From CAYNFT01 sp964396535 (GTDB lineage Bacteria > Chloroflexota > Dehalococcoidia > Dehalococcoidales > UBA2162), in the NCBI GenBank assembly GCA_964396535.1, contig CAYNFT010000026.1, forward strand, positions 1 through 23,895: a DNA stretch of 23,895 nucleotides, read 5' to 3'. The first letter of the stretch is position 1. Every line of letters begins with the position of its first letter. The position numbers and the translations under genes were made by a program. Positions 1-6,503 of this stretch are shown in pieces. Under the pieces are notes generated by a model. The model saw nothing but the letters and a program-made list of their open reading frames with translations, was not told the origin of the DNA and did no database searches.

Positions 1-681
1 TTGCTCGGCATCAGGCACTGCCAGGTGGTCGGTTGGCGTCAGCGGGTTGTCATTGGGGGGACGGGGCTCCAGGAAAACCAGGTTAATAATCAATAGTTCG
101 CCGCCGTAGTGCTGACACAGCTCCTCAAAATAGCGGGTATCGGCAATATAGGAGAAGGTGTGCCTGGCTGTTCTGAAGACCATGCCGTAGGTTTCTACCC
201 GGTGGATGTGCCGCACTGGGGTGGTGAAGGAAACAGTGCCTATCGAGTAGGACTTGCCCTCCTGTAGGACTTCAACACCTTCAAGGTAGTCCTTTAAGTA
301 TGAGAAAATAACTGGCTCAGTCTCCAGAGCATCAGAGGGGGCGAACAGCCATCCGTGCCGCTTGTGTCCGCCCTGTGTCATCGCCTCAACCATAACATTG
401 ACATCTGCTGAGTGGTCGAGGTGGCGGTGTGATAGGATGATAGCGCTTAGCTGCTCGGCTTTGAATTTCCTTTTAGTGGATTGAACTATGCAGCCAGGAC
501 CGGGGTCAACAAGTATTTGCGTACCACTCAGGTTCAGCCATAGTCCGCCCGAAGCCAAGAACTGGTTGATTATCATGAATCTGGCGCCACCGGTGCCCAG
601 GAAGGTTATGGTATCAGTTGGTTGCTTTTCCTCTTTTTTCACAGCTAATGTAACTATAGAGGATAACCATACTTTTTTCAA
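1..681 (-). CDS. Metallo-beta-lactamase-fold hydrolase (partial, C-terminus beyond window)
   Basis: The minus strand is open from a TTG at 681 to the window edge (227 codons). The translation begins with a beta-strand/glycine-rich segment (TITFLGTGGARF), then LVDPGPG, then SHRHLDHSAD, which is the HxHxDH metal-binding signature of the MBL superfamily. Further on, VRHIHRVETYG supplies the next metal-binding His and YIADTRYFEEL the bridging Asp region. This arrangement fits the Lactamase_B_2/RNase Z-like branch, cytoplasmic two-metal hydrolases acting on phosphodiesters or similar substrates; the substrate cannot be told. The start is uncertain: TTG at 681 has only a weak AGAGA upstream, and an in-frame GTG at 642 has no better site. 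The C-terminus is missing because the window begins inside the gene. Family assignment is firm; specific function unknown. Confidence 0.8.
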   Translation of the reverse strand, partial: MKKVWLSSIVTLAVKKEEKQPTDTITFLGTGGARFMIINQFLASGGLWLNLSGTQILVDPGPGCIVQSTKRKFKAEQLSAIILSHRHLDHSADVNVMVEAMTQGGHKRHGWLFAPSDALETEPVIFSYLKDYLEGVEVLQEGKSYSIGTVSFTTPVRHIHRVETYGMVFRTARHTFSYIADTRYFEELCQHYGGELLIINLVFLEPRPPNDNPLTPTDHLAVPDAEQ

Positions 682-730
682 TTTCTCTGAAAGAAGGGAT
701 TATTTATCAGCCTCACCTCGTTAGTGTTAT

Positions 731-915
731 TAACCCCATCCCCCTTAATCCCCCTTCCCCTTATCAAGGGGAAGGGGGAAGAGACTTTAAAAGAGGGAAA
801 AAGCCCCTCTTGAGCTCCCCCAAAAAGTGAGGGAAGTCGAAGGGAGGCGAAGCCTCTCTTAAAATACTGTTTCCCCCTTCCCTTATTAAGGGAAGGGTGT
901 CAGGGGGATAGGTTA
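731..915. repeat. MITE-like element with nested palindromes
   Basis: This non-coding stretch contains a 13-bp perfect inverted repeat with a 3-nt loop (arms 750-762 and 766-778, CCCCCTTCCCCTT core) and a second, related 11-bp palindrome (875-885 and 887-897, CCCTTCCCTTA core). A smaller hairpin lies between them near 833-857 (GAGGCgaaGCCTC). The outer ends match in inverted orientation: TAACC followed closely by ATCCCCCT at 731-745, and its complement ending at 915. No protein is encoded. Such C/T-rich palindromes are typical of dispersed non-autonomous repeats, but copy number cannot be judged from one window. Confidence 0.5.
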
Positions 916-938
916 GTAAAAAACCCTCATAAAGTCCT

Positions 939-967
939 TTGACGCCCGCAGGTTGGAGGACTAAAAT
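939..967 (+). promoter_or_regulatory. Candidate sigma70-type promoter of the HIT gene
   Basis: TTGACG at 939-944 and TAAAAT at 962-967 are separated by exactly 17 bp. The expected start would be near 974, leaving a ~54-nt leader before the HIT gene. It lies just beyond the MITE-like repeat. Prediction from sequence only. Confidence 0.45.
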
Positions 968-1027
968 AGCGGTAGTCAAGTTCATAATAATAAAGAGGCT
1001 GGTAAAAATCTCCAGAAGGAGAACGAT

Positions 1028-1501
1028 ATGAAGCATATTTGGGCACCGTGGCGTATGGAATACATTCGGATGGAGAAACCAAAAGGCTGCATCCTGTGTG
1101 AAAAACCAAAACAGGATAGTGATACTGAAAACTATATCCTATATCGCGGAGAGAAGAACTTCGTCATCCTGAATGGCTATCCCTACAATCCGGGGCACCT
1201 GATGATAGCCCCCTATCGACATGTAGCTGGTCTTGAGGAATTGACTGATGAGGAGCGCCACGAGCACTTTGATATTGTTAGCCGGGGTATCAAGGTTCTG
1301 GAGCAGGAATTAAGCCCTGAGGGTTTTAACCTGGGCATAAACATAGGCAGGGCTGCTGGAGCCGGTATCGTGGACCATATCCACACTCACATTGTGCCCC
1401 GGTGGCAGGGAGATAGCAACTTTATGACGGTTATAGCCGATATAAGGGTGGTGCCTGAAGCCCTGGCTGAAACGTACCAGAAGCTAAAGGGGAAATTTTA
1501 G
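1028..1501 (+). CDS. HIT-family nucleotide hydrolase/transferase
   Basis: The 157-residue protein is a complete HIT (histidine triad) domain protein. The catalytic triad motif HIHTHIVPRW gives H117, H119 and H121, with the middle-to-last His acting as nucleophile in the family. An N-terminal CILC (C21, C24) resembles the structural zinc site of the AP4A-phosphorylase-like HIT branch. These small cytosolic enzymes hydrolyse or phosphorolyse nucleoside phosphates such as Ap4A or adenylyl adducts; the natural substrate is not predictable. ATG at 1028 follows a good AGAAGGAGA ribosome site, and the length is normal for the family. It is monocistronic: the next plus-strand gene is 600 nt away. It ends in TAG, which shows that TAG is used as a normal stop in this genome. 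Confidence 0.92.
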   Translation: MKHIWAPWRMEYIRMEKPKGCILCEKPKQDSDTENYILYRGEKNFVILNGYPYNPGHLMIAPYRHVAGLEELTDEERHEHFDIVSRGIKVLEQELSPEGFNLGINIGRAAGAGIVDHIHTHIVPRWQGDSNFMTVIADIRVVPEALAETYQKLKGKF

Positions 1502-1587
1502 CATAGCAGGTTCATATTATATAAATAGTTACATAAGCCCCCTTGACCGCAGAGTTCCGGCATAGATGCAGTGTATGTATTTAATAT

Positions 1588-1608
1588 TATGACGGATTGT
1601 TGGGTCAC
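1588..1608 (+). repeat. 21-bp inverted repeat, left copy
   Basis: This intergenic 21-mer (core GACGGATTGTTGGGTCAC) matches the reverse complement of 10728-10748 at 20 of 21 positions. The two copies face each other across 9.1 kb containing DUF5679, the META lipoprotein and the whole methyltransferase cluster. They could be terminal inverted repeats of a decayed mobile element or copies of a dispersed repeat. No transposase lies beside it. Confidence 0.5.
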
Positions 1609-1697
1609 GACAGCTTGTTTTGTGTGATGAACAACAAAGGGCGGATACCAATAACTATAGTACCTGCCCCTTATCATTTTCGCTTAAAGACTATCAG

Positions 1698-1838
1698 TTA
1701 AGCCTTACCAATTCGGAACATTTTGGTTCCACAGGTTGGGCATATTCCTTGAGTAGCAGGCTTCCCATTTTTCATGGTAATGGCCTTTGTGTCTTTCATC
1801 TCTCTTTTAGCTCTACATTTGACACAATATCCCTGCAT
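1698..1838 (-). CDS. DUF5679-like zinc-ribbon small protein
   Basis: A 46-residue protein with two CxxC pairs: CVKC near the N-terminus and CPTC near the C-terminus, separated by a basic stretch and followed by GTKMFRIGKA. This is the layout of the DUF5679 family, very small treble-clef or zinc-ribbon-like proteins of unknown function. ATG at 1838 was chosen because a strong AGGAGGAGG site sits about 8 nt upstream and because the family starts at MxxYCxKC. The reading frame stays open upstream to a GTG at 2021 (107 residues), but the extra residues look like no known domain and would encode the ribosome site itself. It is divergent from the META lipoprotein gene. Role unknown; a nucleic-acid or protein contact is conceivable from the fold only. 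Confidence 0.75.
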   Translation of the reverse strand: MQGYCVKCRAKREMKDTKAITMKNGKPATQGICPTCGTKMFRIGKA

Positions 1839-2110
1839 TGAGTCTACCTCCTCCTTTTTTATGCAGAATAGACCATTCCTTACTGAAAAGTCAATAGCAC
1901 TTTTTAGTGATTTATTCGATGCGTATGACCACTCAAAAATATATACATATCTCTGGAGGTCGTCCGCGAAGATTTTATTAATCCACACTCTCCGAAAAGT
2001 TCTAACCATTTTGCCACTCACCTTTTATGTTTTTATAAGGTTTATAATAACTAAGAGCAATCGTTTTCGTTATAACAAATTGAGAAAGTGTCTATTAAAG
2101 GAGGCGCGAG

Positions 2111-2563
2111 TTGCTTAAATCTCAGTTGTATCTGGTATTGTTGATGGCAGTTATAGTATCTCTTTTAATTGTGGGATGTGCAGAAACATCCTCAACTAAC
2201 GATACAGAGGTTAATTGGATAGAGGATATCGATTGGATACTGGAATCGTATGGGGAGCAGGGGAATTTGCAGTCCCCGATAGCCGGGACCCAAATTACAG
2301 CAACCTTTGATAGTGCTGAGGGGCAAGTCCGTGGCTCTGCCGGTTGCAATAGTTATTTTGGAGACTATCAAATCAATGATAAGCTCTCTATTCCTGTGCT
2401 GGCTAATACGGAGATGTATTGTCTTGAACCTGAAGGTGTTATGGAGCAGGAATACCAGTATCTGAGGACACTTCAATCTGCCGAGAGCTATCAAATCCAG
2501 GATGGTAAACTGCAAATAAATTGCGGTGAGCAAGCATTAATTTACACTGCACAGGAAGAGTAA
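2111..2563 (+). CDS. META-domain lipoprotein (HslJ-like)
   Basis: The 150-residue product starts with a hydrophobic signal segment ending in LLIVGC, a lipobox whose C23 would be lipidated after signal peptidase II cleavage, so the protein should sit on the outer face of the membrane. Residues ~40-148 form one META domain: W-x-L-E-S-Y-G, then RGSAGCNSYFGDYQ, the family's most conserved segment, and EMYCLEPEGVMEQEYQYL. Bacterial META proteins (for example HslJ) are tied to heat-shock or novobiocin phenotypes, but their biochemistry is unclear. The TTG start at 2111 is supported by an AAAGGAGG site about 8 nt upstream and by the signal peptide starting there. It appears monocistronic. Confidence 0.85.
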   Translation: MLKSQLYLVLLMAVIVSLLIVGCAETSSTNDTEVNWIEDIDWILESYGEQGNLQSPIAGTQITATFDSAEGQVRGSAGCNSYFGDYQINDKLSIPVLANTEMYCLEPEGVMEQEYQYLRTLQSAESYQIQDGKLQINCGEQALIYTAQEE

Positions 2564-2582
2564 AGACTTAGTCCTCCATCTA

Positions 2583-2684
2583 CTATCCGGAAGAAGTAGA
2601 GATACTGGCAGGCAGCATAACCATAAATTGAGTTCCCTCACCAGGGCTACTGCTTACCTCAATTTTTCCCCACCGGGTTAACTG
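2583..2684 (-). pseudogene. Histidine kinase C-terminal remnant
   Basis: On the minus strand a 33-codon open stretch reads LTRWGKIEVSSSPGEGTQF followed by MVMLP, then a stop. This is the G2 box and last beta-strand of a HATPase_c domain (consensus G-x-I-x-V-x-S-x-P-G-x-G-T-x-F-x-x-x-L-P). A TAG at 2685-2687 closes the frame immediately upstream, and none of the N, G1 or dimerisation regions is present. It is best read as the surviving tail of a deleted sensor kinase. No response regulator remains nearby. Confidence 0.65.
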
Positions 2685-2957
2685 CTAACTATCCATTCTT
2701 TACATCGGCCTTTTCCTCCTTTTTTTGTTTTTAACTGAGGTTGGCTTCCGTCTATTCACAGGTTTCTTAATTTAGTTTCATACGCCAACTCTGCAATCTA
2801 ATATCAATATAGAATGGCATTGTTACCCCAGTTTTAGGGGCATGTAAAATCTGTGTAAAAAATGGGTATAAATAATGGACGAGCATGTTTAGAAGGACTC
2901 AGCTACGGCACTACATATCCTGGCTTACTGGTAGTTGACGTCTATGCATGAGAAGCA
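2685..2957. other. Intergenic region upstream of methyltransferase cluster
   Basis: No coding frame is credible here. There is a small hairpin (CCCC 2826-2829 / GGGG 2837-2840) and an A/T-rich TATAAATAAT near 2867 that could serve as a -10 element, without a recognisable -35 box. No cobalamin riboswitch features were recognised, although the downstream genes are B12-dependent. Confidence 0.4.
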
Positions 2958-2987
2958 TTGACTATTTTTCATTTGTCGAGATAGAAT
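2958..2987 (+). promoter_or_regulatory. Weak candidate promoter of methyltransferase A
   Basis: TTGACT (2958-2963) and TAGAAT (2982-2987) are 18 bp apart. The predicted transcription start (~2994) would fall at the edge of the AGGAGGT ribosome site, so either the leader is extremely short or this is not the promoter in use. Confidence 0.25.
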
Positions 2988-3005
2988 ATGCAGGAGGTAA
3001 GTGGC

Positions 3006-4340
3006 ATGGACGGGAAATGGGTCGAATTACTGCCTGAAGAAAAAATGGAAAAACTGTTCGAAACATGGCTTTCACCGTCGAGAGTTAAATTCAAGAGCCC
3101 GGAAGCGAAGAAGGCATACCGCGAAAGGGTAAGCAGGCTTAAGGATGCTATCCAGCTAAAAGTGCCAGACAGGGTTCCGGTCTACGCAAACATTGGGTTT
3201 CTTCCTGCTTATGTGGCCGGGTTAACACCTGAAGAAGTGATGTATGACTATGACAAACTCACCATGGCGTGGAGAAAGCATATCCTGGAATTTCAACCGG
3301 ATACGTACGGGGGGTCGGCAATTCCTGGGCCGGGGAGAGCCTATGAGATTCTCGACTATAAATTGTATCGGTGGCCAGGCCACGGTACCTCTGCTGACTC
3401 GCCTTACCAATGCGTTGAAGCCGAATATATGAAAGTGGATGAGTATGACGCCCTGATTCAGGACCCTTCTGATTTCTTGATGAGGACCTATCTCCCCCGC
3501 ATCTTCGGAGCTCTGGAGCCTTTTAAGAAGCTTGTCTCCGTGGAGCGTACCGTTGAAATGCCGTTCACCAGTGCTTATCTTACGCCCTATGGCAGGCCAG
3601 AGATGCGTTCTGCGTTTGAAGCCCTTATGTCAGCGGGAGAGGAGGCGGTGAGATGGCGTGCCGCTGTTGCCGTCTGTGATGATGAAATAAAAGAATCGGG
3701 TTTTCCTATCTTCTCTGGCGGCTTCAGTAAAGCACCATTTGATACGCTATCCGACACACTCAGGGGAACCCGGGGGATAATGCTGGACGTGTATCGGCGA
3801 CCGGATAAAATTATTGAAGCCATGGAAAGGCTGACACCGTTAATGATCAAGATGGGAGTGTCTGCCGCAAGGGGGGCAGGAAGGCCGCTGGTAACTCTTC
3901 CCCTCCATAAAGGTGCCGATGGCTTTATGTCCGATGAGCAATATAAGAGATTCTACTGGCCTACCCTAAAGAAAGTAATCCTGGGGTTGATTGATGAAGG
4001 AGTCATACCCTTGCTGTTTGCCGAAGGCGGCTATGAGACACGTTTGGAAATTATTCAGGATGTACCCAGGGGCAGGACTATATGGCAGTTTGATTACACA
4101 GATATGGCAAGGGCAAAGGAAGTGCTCGGTAAAACTGCCTGCATTGTTGGGAATGTGCCTGTCAGTCTGTTGAATACAGGCACCCCCGATGAAGTCAGGG
4201 ACTACTGTAAAAAGCTTATAGATGTTGCTGGTAAAGACGGGGGATTTATTTTGGCCAGCGGAGGCATCATTGACAAGGCAAAGCCTGAGAACGTACGGAC
4301 GATGATAGAATTTACCAAGGAATATGGTGTATACTCCTAA
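3006..4340 (+). CDS. UroD-family corrinoid methyltransferase A (MT1-like)
   Basis: The 444-residue protein belongs to the uroporphyrinogen decarboxylase/cobalamin methyltransferase superfamily (MtaA, CmuA, MtvB-like TIM barrels), not to heme synthesis: it sits beside a corrinoid protein, a corrinoid activator and a pterin methyltransferase. Recognisable blocks are DRVPVYANIG, YDYDKL, WPGHG, LHKGADGFMS (H301), FAEGGYETRLE (E340), FDYTDMARAKEVLG (D363) and CIVGNVPVSLL. The predicted reaction is transfer of a methyl group from an unknown substrate to Co(I) of the corrinoid protein encoded 188 nt downstream. The HxC...C zinc signature of MtaA/MtbA is not present: the HxC site reads HKG, and the C-terminal GC reads GG. 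ATG 3006 is preferred over ATG 2988 because AGGAGGT lies between them and because paralogue C starts at the same aligned position. Confidence 0.85.
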   Translation: MDGKWVELLPEEKMEKLFETWLSPSRVKFKSPEAKKAYRERVSRLKDAIQLKVPDRVPVYANIGFLPAYVAGLTPEEVMYDYDKLTMAWRKHILEFQPDTYGGSAIPGPGRAYEILDYKLYRWPGHGTSADSPYQCVEAEYMKVDEYDALIQDPSDFLMRTYLPRIFGALEPFKKLVSVERTVEMPFTSAYLTPYGRPEMRSAFEALMSAGEEAVRWRAAVAVCDDEIKESGFPIFSGGFSKAPFDTLSDTLRGTRGIMLDVYRRPDKIIEAMERLTPLMIKMGVSAARGAGRPLVTLPLHKGADGFMSDEQYKRFYWPTLKKVILGLIDEGVIPLLFAEGGYETRLEIIQDVPRGRTIWQFDYTDMARAKEVLGKTACIVGNVPVSLLNTGTPDEVRDYCKKLIDVAGKDGGFILASGGIIDKAKPENVRTMIEFTKEYGVYS

Positions 4341-4399
4341 ATATTGACCACCTTTGGTGAGAGAGCTTGTTTAATCACAGGAAAGGCTGCGCTTGACGG

Positions 4400-4411
4400 G
4401 ACTAATTAGTC
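4400..4411. promoter_or_regulatory. Perfect palindrome, possible operator
   Basis: GACTAATTAGTC is a 12-bp perfect palindrome 1 nt after a TTGACG hexamer (4393-4398) in the 188-nt gap before the corrinoid protein gene. A poor -10 candidate (TAAATA, 4419-4424) lies beyond it. This layout suggests a regulated internal promoter, but the -35/-10 spacing of 20 bp is not ideal. Confidence 0.3.
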
Positions 4412-4528
4412 ATTTGAATAAATATGTAGGTGGGTTGGAGTGTCATGATATAGCATACGGCAGTGATTTAACGGTGAAGCAAATAGATAGCCCTTAAAAA
4501 ACACAAAATATTAGGGAGGTAAAAAATA

Positions 4529-5161
4529 ATGAGTGGAGAACTAACGAAGGCGATTGCTGATTTGCAGGAAAACGAAGCCTTGAGACTAACCGAGGAGAAG
4601 CTGGCTCGTGGTGAGGAGCCTAAATTAGTTCTTGAGGAAGGCAGACAAGGGATGGAGGCAATCGGCAAGCGGTTTGCTAACGGCGAATACTTCCTTCCTG
4701 AGCTAATCTACTCAGGGGAAATCTTCAAACAGATATCCGAGTTGGTCAAACCGAAGCTGAAAGCGGAAGCGACTTCTGAAAAACTTGGCAAGATAGTTAT
4801 CGGCACGGTAGCCGGCGACATACATGATATAGGTAAAGACATTGTGGTATTTATGCTGGATGTTAGCGGTTTCGAAGTATACGACCTTGGTGTGGATGTA
4901 TCACCCCAAAAATTCGTTGAGAAGATAAAAGAGACTAATGCACCCATCGTGGGCTTAAGCGGGTTTTTAACACTGGCGTTTGATTCAATGAAGGAAACTG
5001 TGGATGCCATAAAAGAGGCCGGAGTGCGAGATAGGGTCAAGATAATGATTGGTGGCGGGCAGATTGATGAGGACATAAGGAAGTATTCCGGTGCTGATGC
5101 CTACGGTAGAGACGCTATGACAGGGGTAGCGCTGGCCAAAGAATGGCTGGGAGGAAAATAA
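4529..5161 (+). CDS. Corrinoid (cobalamin-binding) methyl-carrier protein
   Basis: A 210-residue two-domain carrier of the MtaC/MtbC/MtvC type. Residues ~1-85 form the helical cap domain (B12-binding_2) that shields the cobalt. Residues ~88-210 form the Rossmann-like B12-binding domain with GDIHDIGKDIV, the DxHxxG signature in which H99 replaces the dimethylbenzimidazole ligand. VGLSGFLT and MIGGGQI are the other cofactor-contacting loops. The protein shuttles methyl groups between the UroD-like MT1 enzymes and the pterin-dependent MT2 in the cytosol. ATG 4529 follows GGGAGGT at normal spacing. It is the only corrinoid protein in the cluster, so all three MT1 paralogues may have to share it. 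It ends 2 nt before methyltransferase B. Confidence 0.95.
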   Translation: MSGELTKAIADLQENEALRLTEEKLARGEEPKLVLEEGRQGMEAIGKRFANGEYFLPELIYSGEIFKQISELVKPKLKAEATSEKLGKIVIGTVAGDIHDIGKDIVVFMLDVSGFEVYDLGVDVSPQKFVEKIKETNAPIVGLSGFLTLAFDSMKETVDAIKEAGVRDRVKIMIGGGQIDEDIRKYSGADAYGRDAMTGVALAKEWLGGK

Positions 5162-5163
5162 AA

Positions 5164-6414
5164 ATGGATGAAGCGACTGAGACACTCTACAAGGAAAGAG
5201 ATAAGAGGGTCACGGATGCAATTCACCTGAAGATACCCGACAGAGTTCCGGTCCAGGCGAGCTTCGTCTGTTTTGCAGCAAGGTGGAGCGGAATAACCTG
5301 TGCAGCTGCCTATTATGACTATGACAAGTGGCTGGAAGCCTATAAGAAGGCTTGTGTAGATTTCGCACCAGATGTAGTCTATGTAGAACACTTCATGCCC
5401 GGGAAAGCGATGGAGTACCTTGACGTGAAGCAACTAAAATGGCCCGGCCACGGTGTTTCGCCGAACCATTCTTACCAGTTCGTTGAGGGAGAATGGATGA
5501 AGGCAGACGAGTACGACGCATACCTTGGAGACCTCTCTGACTACGCACTACGAGTCCTTCTGCCGCGTACCTGTGGAGCACTGGAGCCTTTAAAGATGCT
5601 GCCGCGGCTCTCATCATTGGGTGGCGGTTACTGGGGGCCGCTGGCTCTGGCTGAGGCACTGGCCAGGCCGGAAGTAGCTGGTGCTATTGAGGCACTTCAG
5701 AAGGCCGGCCGTGAAGTTGCGAAGATGAGACCTAAAATGGCGGCATTCGATAGTGAAATTGAAAAAATAGGTTTTCCGGTGTGGGGTAAAGTTGGTGGTG
5801 GCGGAGCACCTTTTGACAGGGTTTCAGATACCTTAAGGGGAATGCGCGGAACGATGCTGGACATGTATCGACAGCCCGATAAGCTCCTTGAACTCATTGA
5901 ACTGCAACTGTCGAGGACACTGGAAGGAATAGCAGCAATGCCGCCGGGGGATGGTAATACCCGGGCGTTTATGGCCCTTCATAGAGGGTCAGACGGTTTC
6001 ATGTCGCTAAAACAATTTGAGACCTTCTACTGGCCCGGCTTGAAAAAGGTCATCATAGCTTTAGTGGATGCCGGATATTTACCCTGCGTATTCTTTGAAG
6101 GCGACTACACCACACGGCTGGAGTACCTTCTTGAGCTACCCGAGGGAAAGGTCCTCGCTCACCTTGATTCGACCGATATATTCAAAGCAAAGGAGATCCT
6201 CAAAGGCCACATGTGCTTTAGGGGGAATGTCCCCTCCTCTTTGCTGCAGACAGGAACAGTCCAGGAGGTGAAGGACTACGTGAAGAAGCTTATCGATGTG
6301 GTTGGTAAAGACGGTGGCTTAATCGTGTCCTCCAGAAGTTCACTAGATGAGGTAAAGCCTGAAAACCTTAAGGCGATGATTGACTTCACCAAAGAGTACG
6401 GCGTATATAACTAA
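5164..6414 (+). CDS. UroD-family corrinoid methyltransferase B (MT1-like)
   Basis: This is the second UroD-like paralogue, 416 residues. It aligns with A and C from DRVPVQASF onward (YDYDKW, WPGHGVSPN, LRGMRGTMLDMYRQPDK, LHRGSDGFMS, FFEGDYTTRLEYL, STDIFKAKEIL, CFRGNVPSSLL) but lacks the ~30-residue KW-x-EL-x-PEEK amino-terminal extension of the other two. As in A and C, the MtaA-type HxC site reads HRG and the C-terminal Cys is absent (SSRSS). Predicted role: methyl transfer from a second, probably different, substrate to the corrinoid protein. ATG 5164 is preferred over ATG 5143 because GGGAGG lies just upstream of 5164 and inside the longer version. It is co-transcribed with the corrinoid gene, with a 2-nt gap. 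Confidence 0.85.
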   Translation: MDEATETLYKERDKRVTDAIHLKIPDRVPVQASFVCFAARWSGITCAAAYYDYDKWLEAYKKACVDFAPDVVYVEHFMPGKAMEYLDVKQLKWPGHGVSPNHSYQFVEGEWMKADEYDAYLGDLSDYALRVLLPRTCGALEPLKMLPRLSSLGGGYWGPLALAEALARPEVAGAIEALQKAGREVAKMRPKMAAFDSEIEKIGFPVWGKVGGGGAPFDRVSDTLRGMRGTMLDMYRQPDKLLELIELQLSRTLEGIAAMPPGDGNTRAFMALHRGSDGFMSLKQFETFYWPGLKKVIIALVDAGYLPCVFFEGDYTTRLEYLLELPEGKVLAHLDSTDIFKAKEILKGHMCFRGNVPSSLLQTGTVQEVKDYVKKLIDVVGKDGGLIVSSRSSLDEVKPENLKAMIDFTKEYGVYN

Positions 6415-6503
6415 CCTGAGGATCTAGCCTTAAATGGAGATTGCCCTCCTCGCATAACGGGCGCATAAGAATGGAACTGGAATAAGAGCAGATTTTATGT
6501 GCC

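Noticed and set aside
764..1109. Minus-strand open frames of 90 and 60 codons
   Set aside because: They run through the palindromic repeat and into the HIT gene; composition is repetitive and there is no ribosome site.
2564..3000. Cobalamin riboswitch upstream of the B12-dependent cluster
   Set aside because: I looked for a B12-box-like sequence and the associated pairings and found none; only a 4-bp hairpin is present.
2988..3005. Upstream ATG at 2988 as the start of methyltransferase A
   Set aside because: The AGGAGGT ribosome site lies downstream of it, and paralogue C starts at the position equivalent to 3006.
5143..5163. ATG at 5143 as the start of methyltransferase B
   Set aside because: It would overlap the end of the corrinoid gene and encode the GGGAGG ribosome site that serves ATG 5164.
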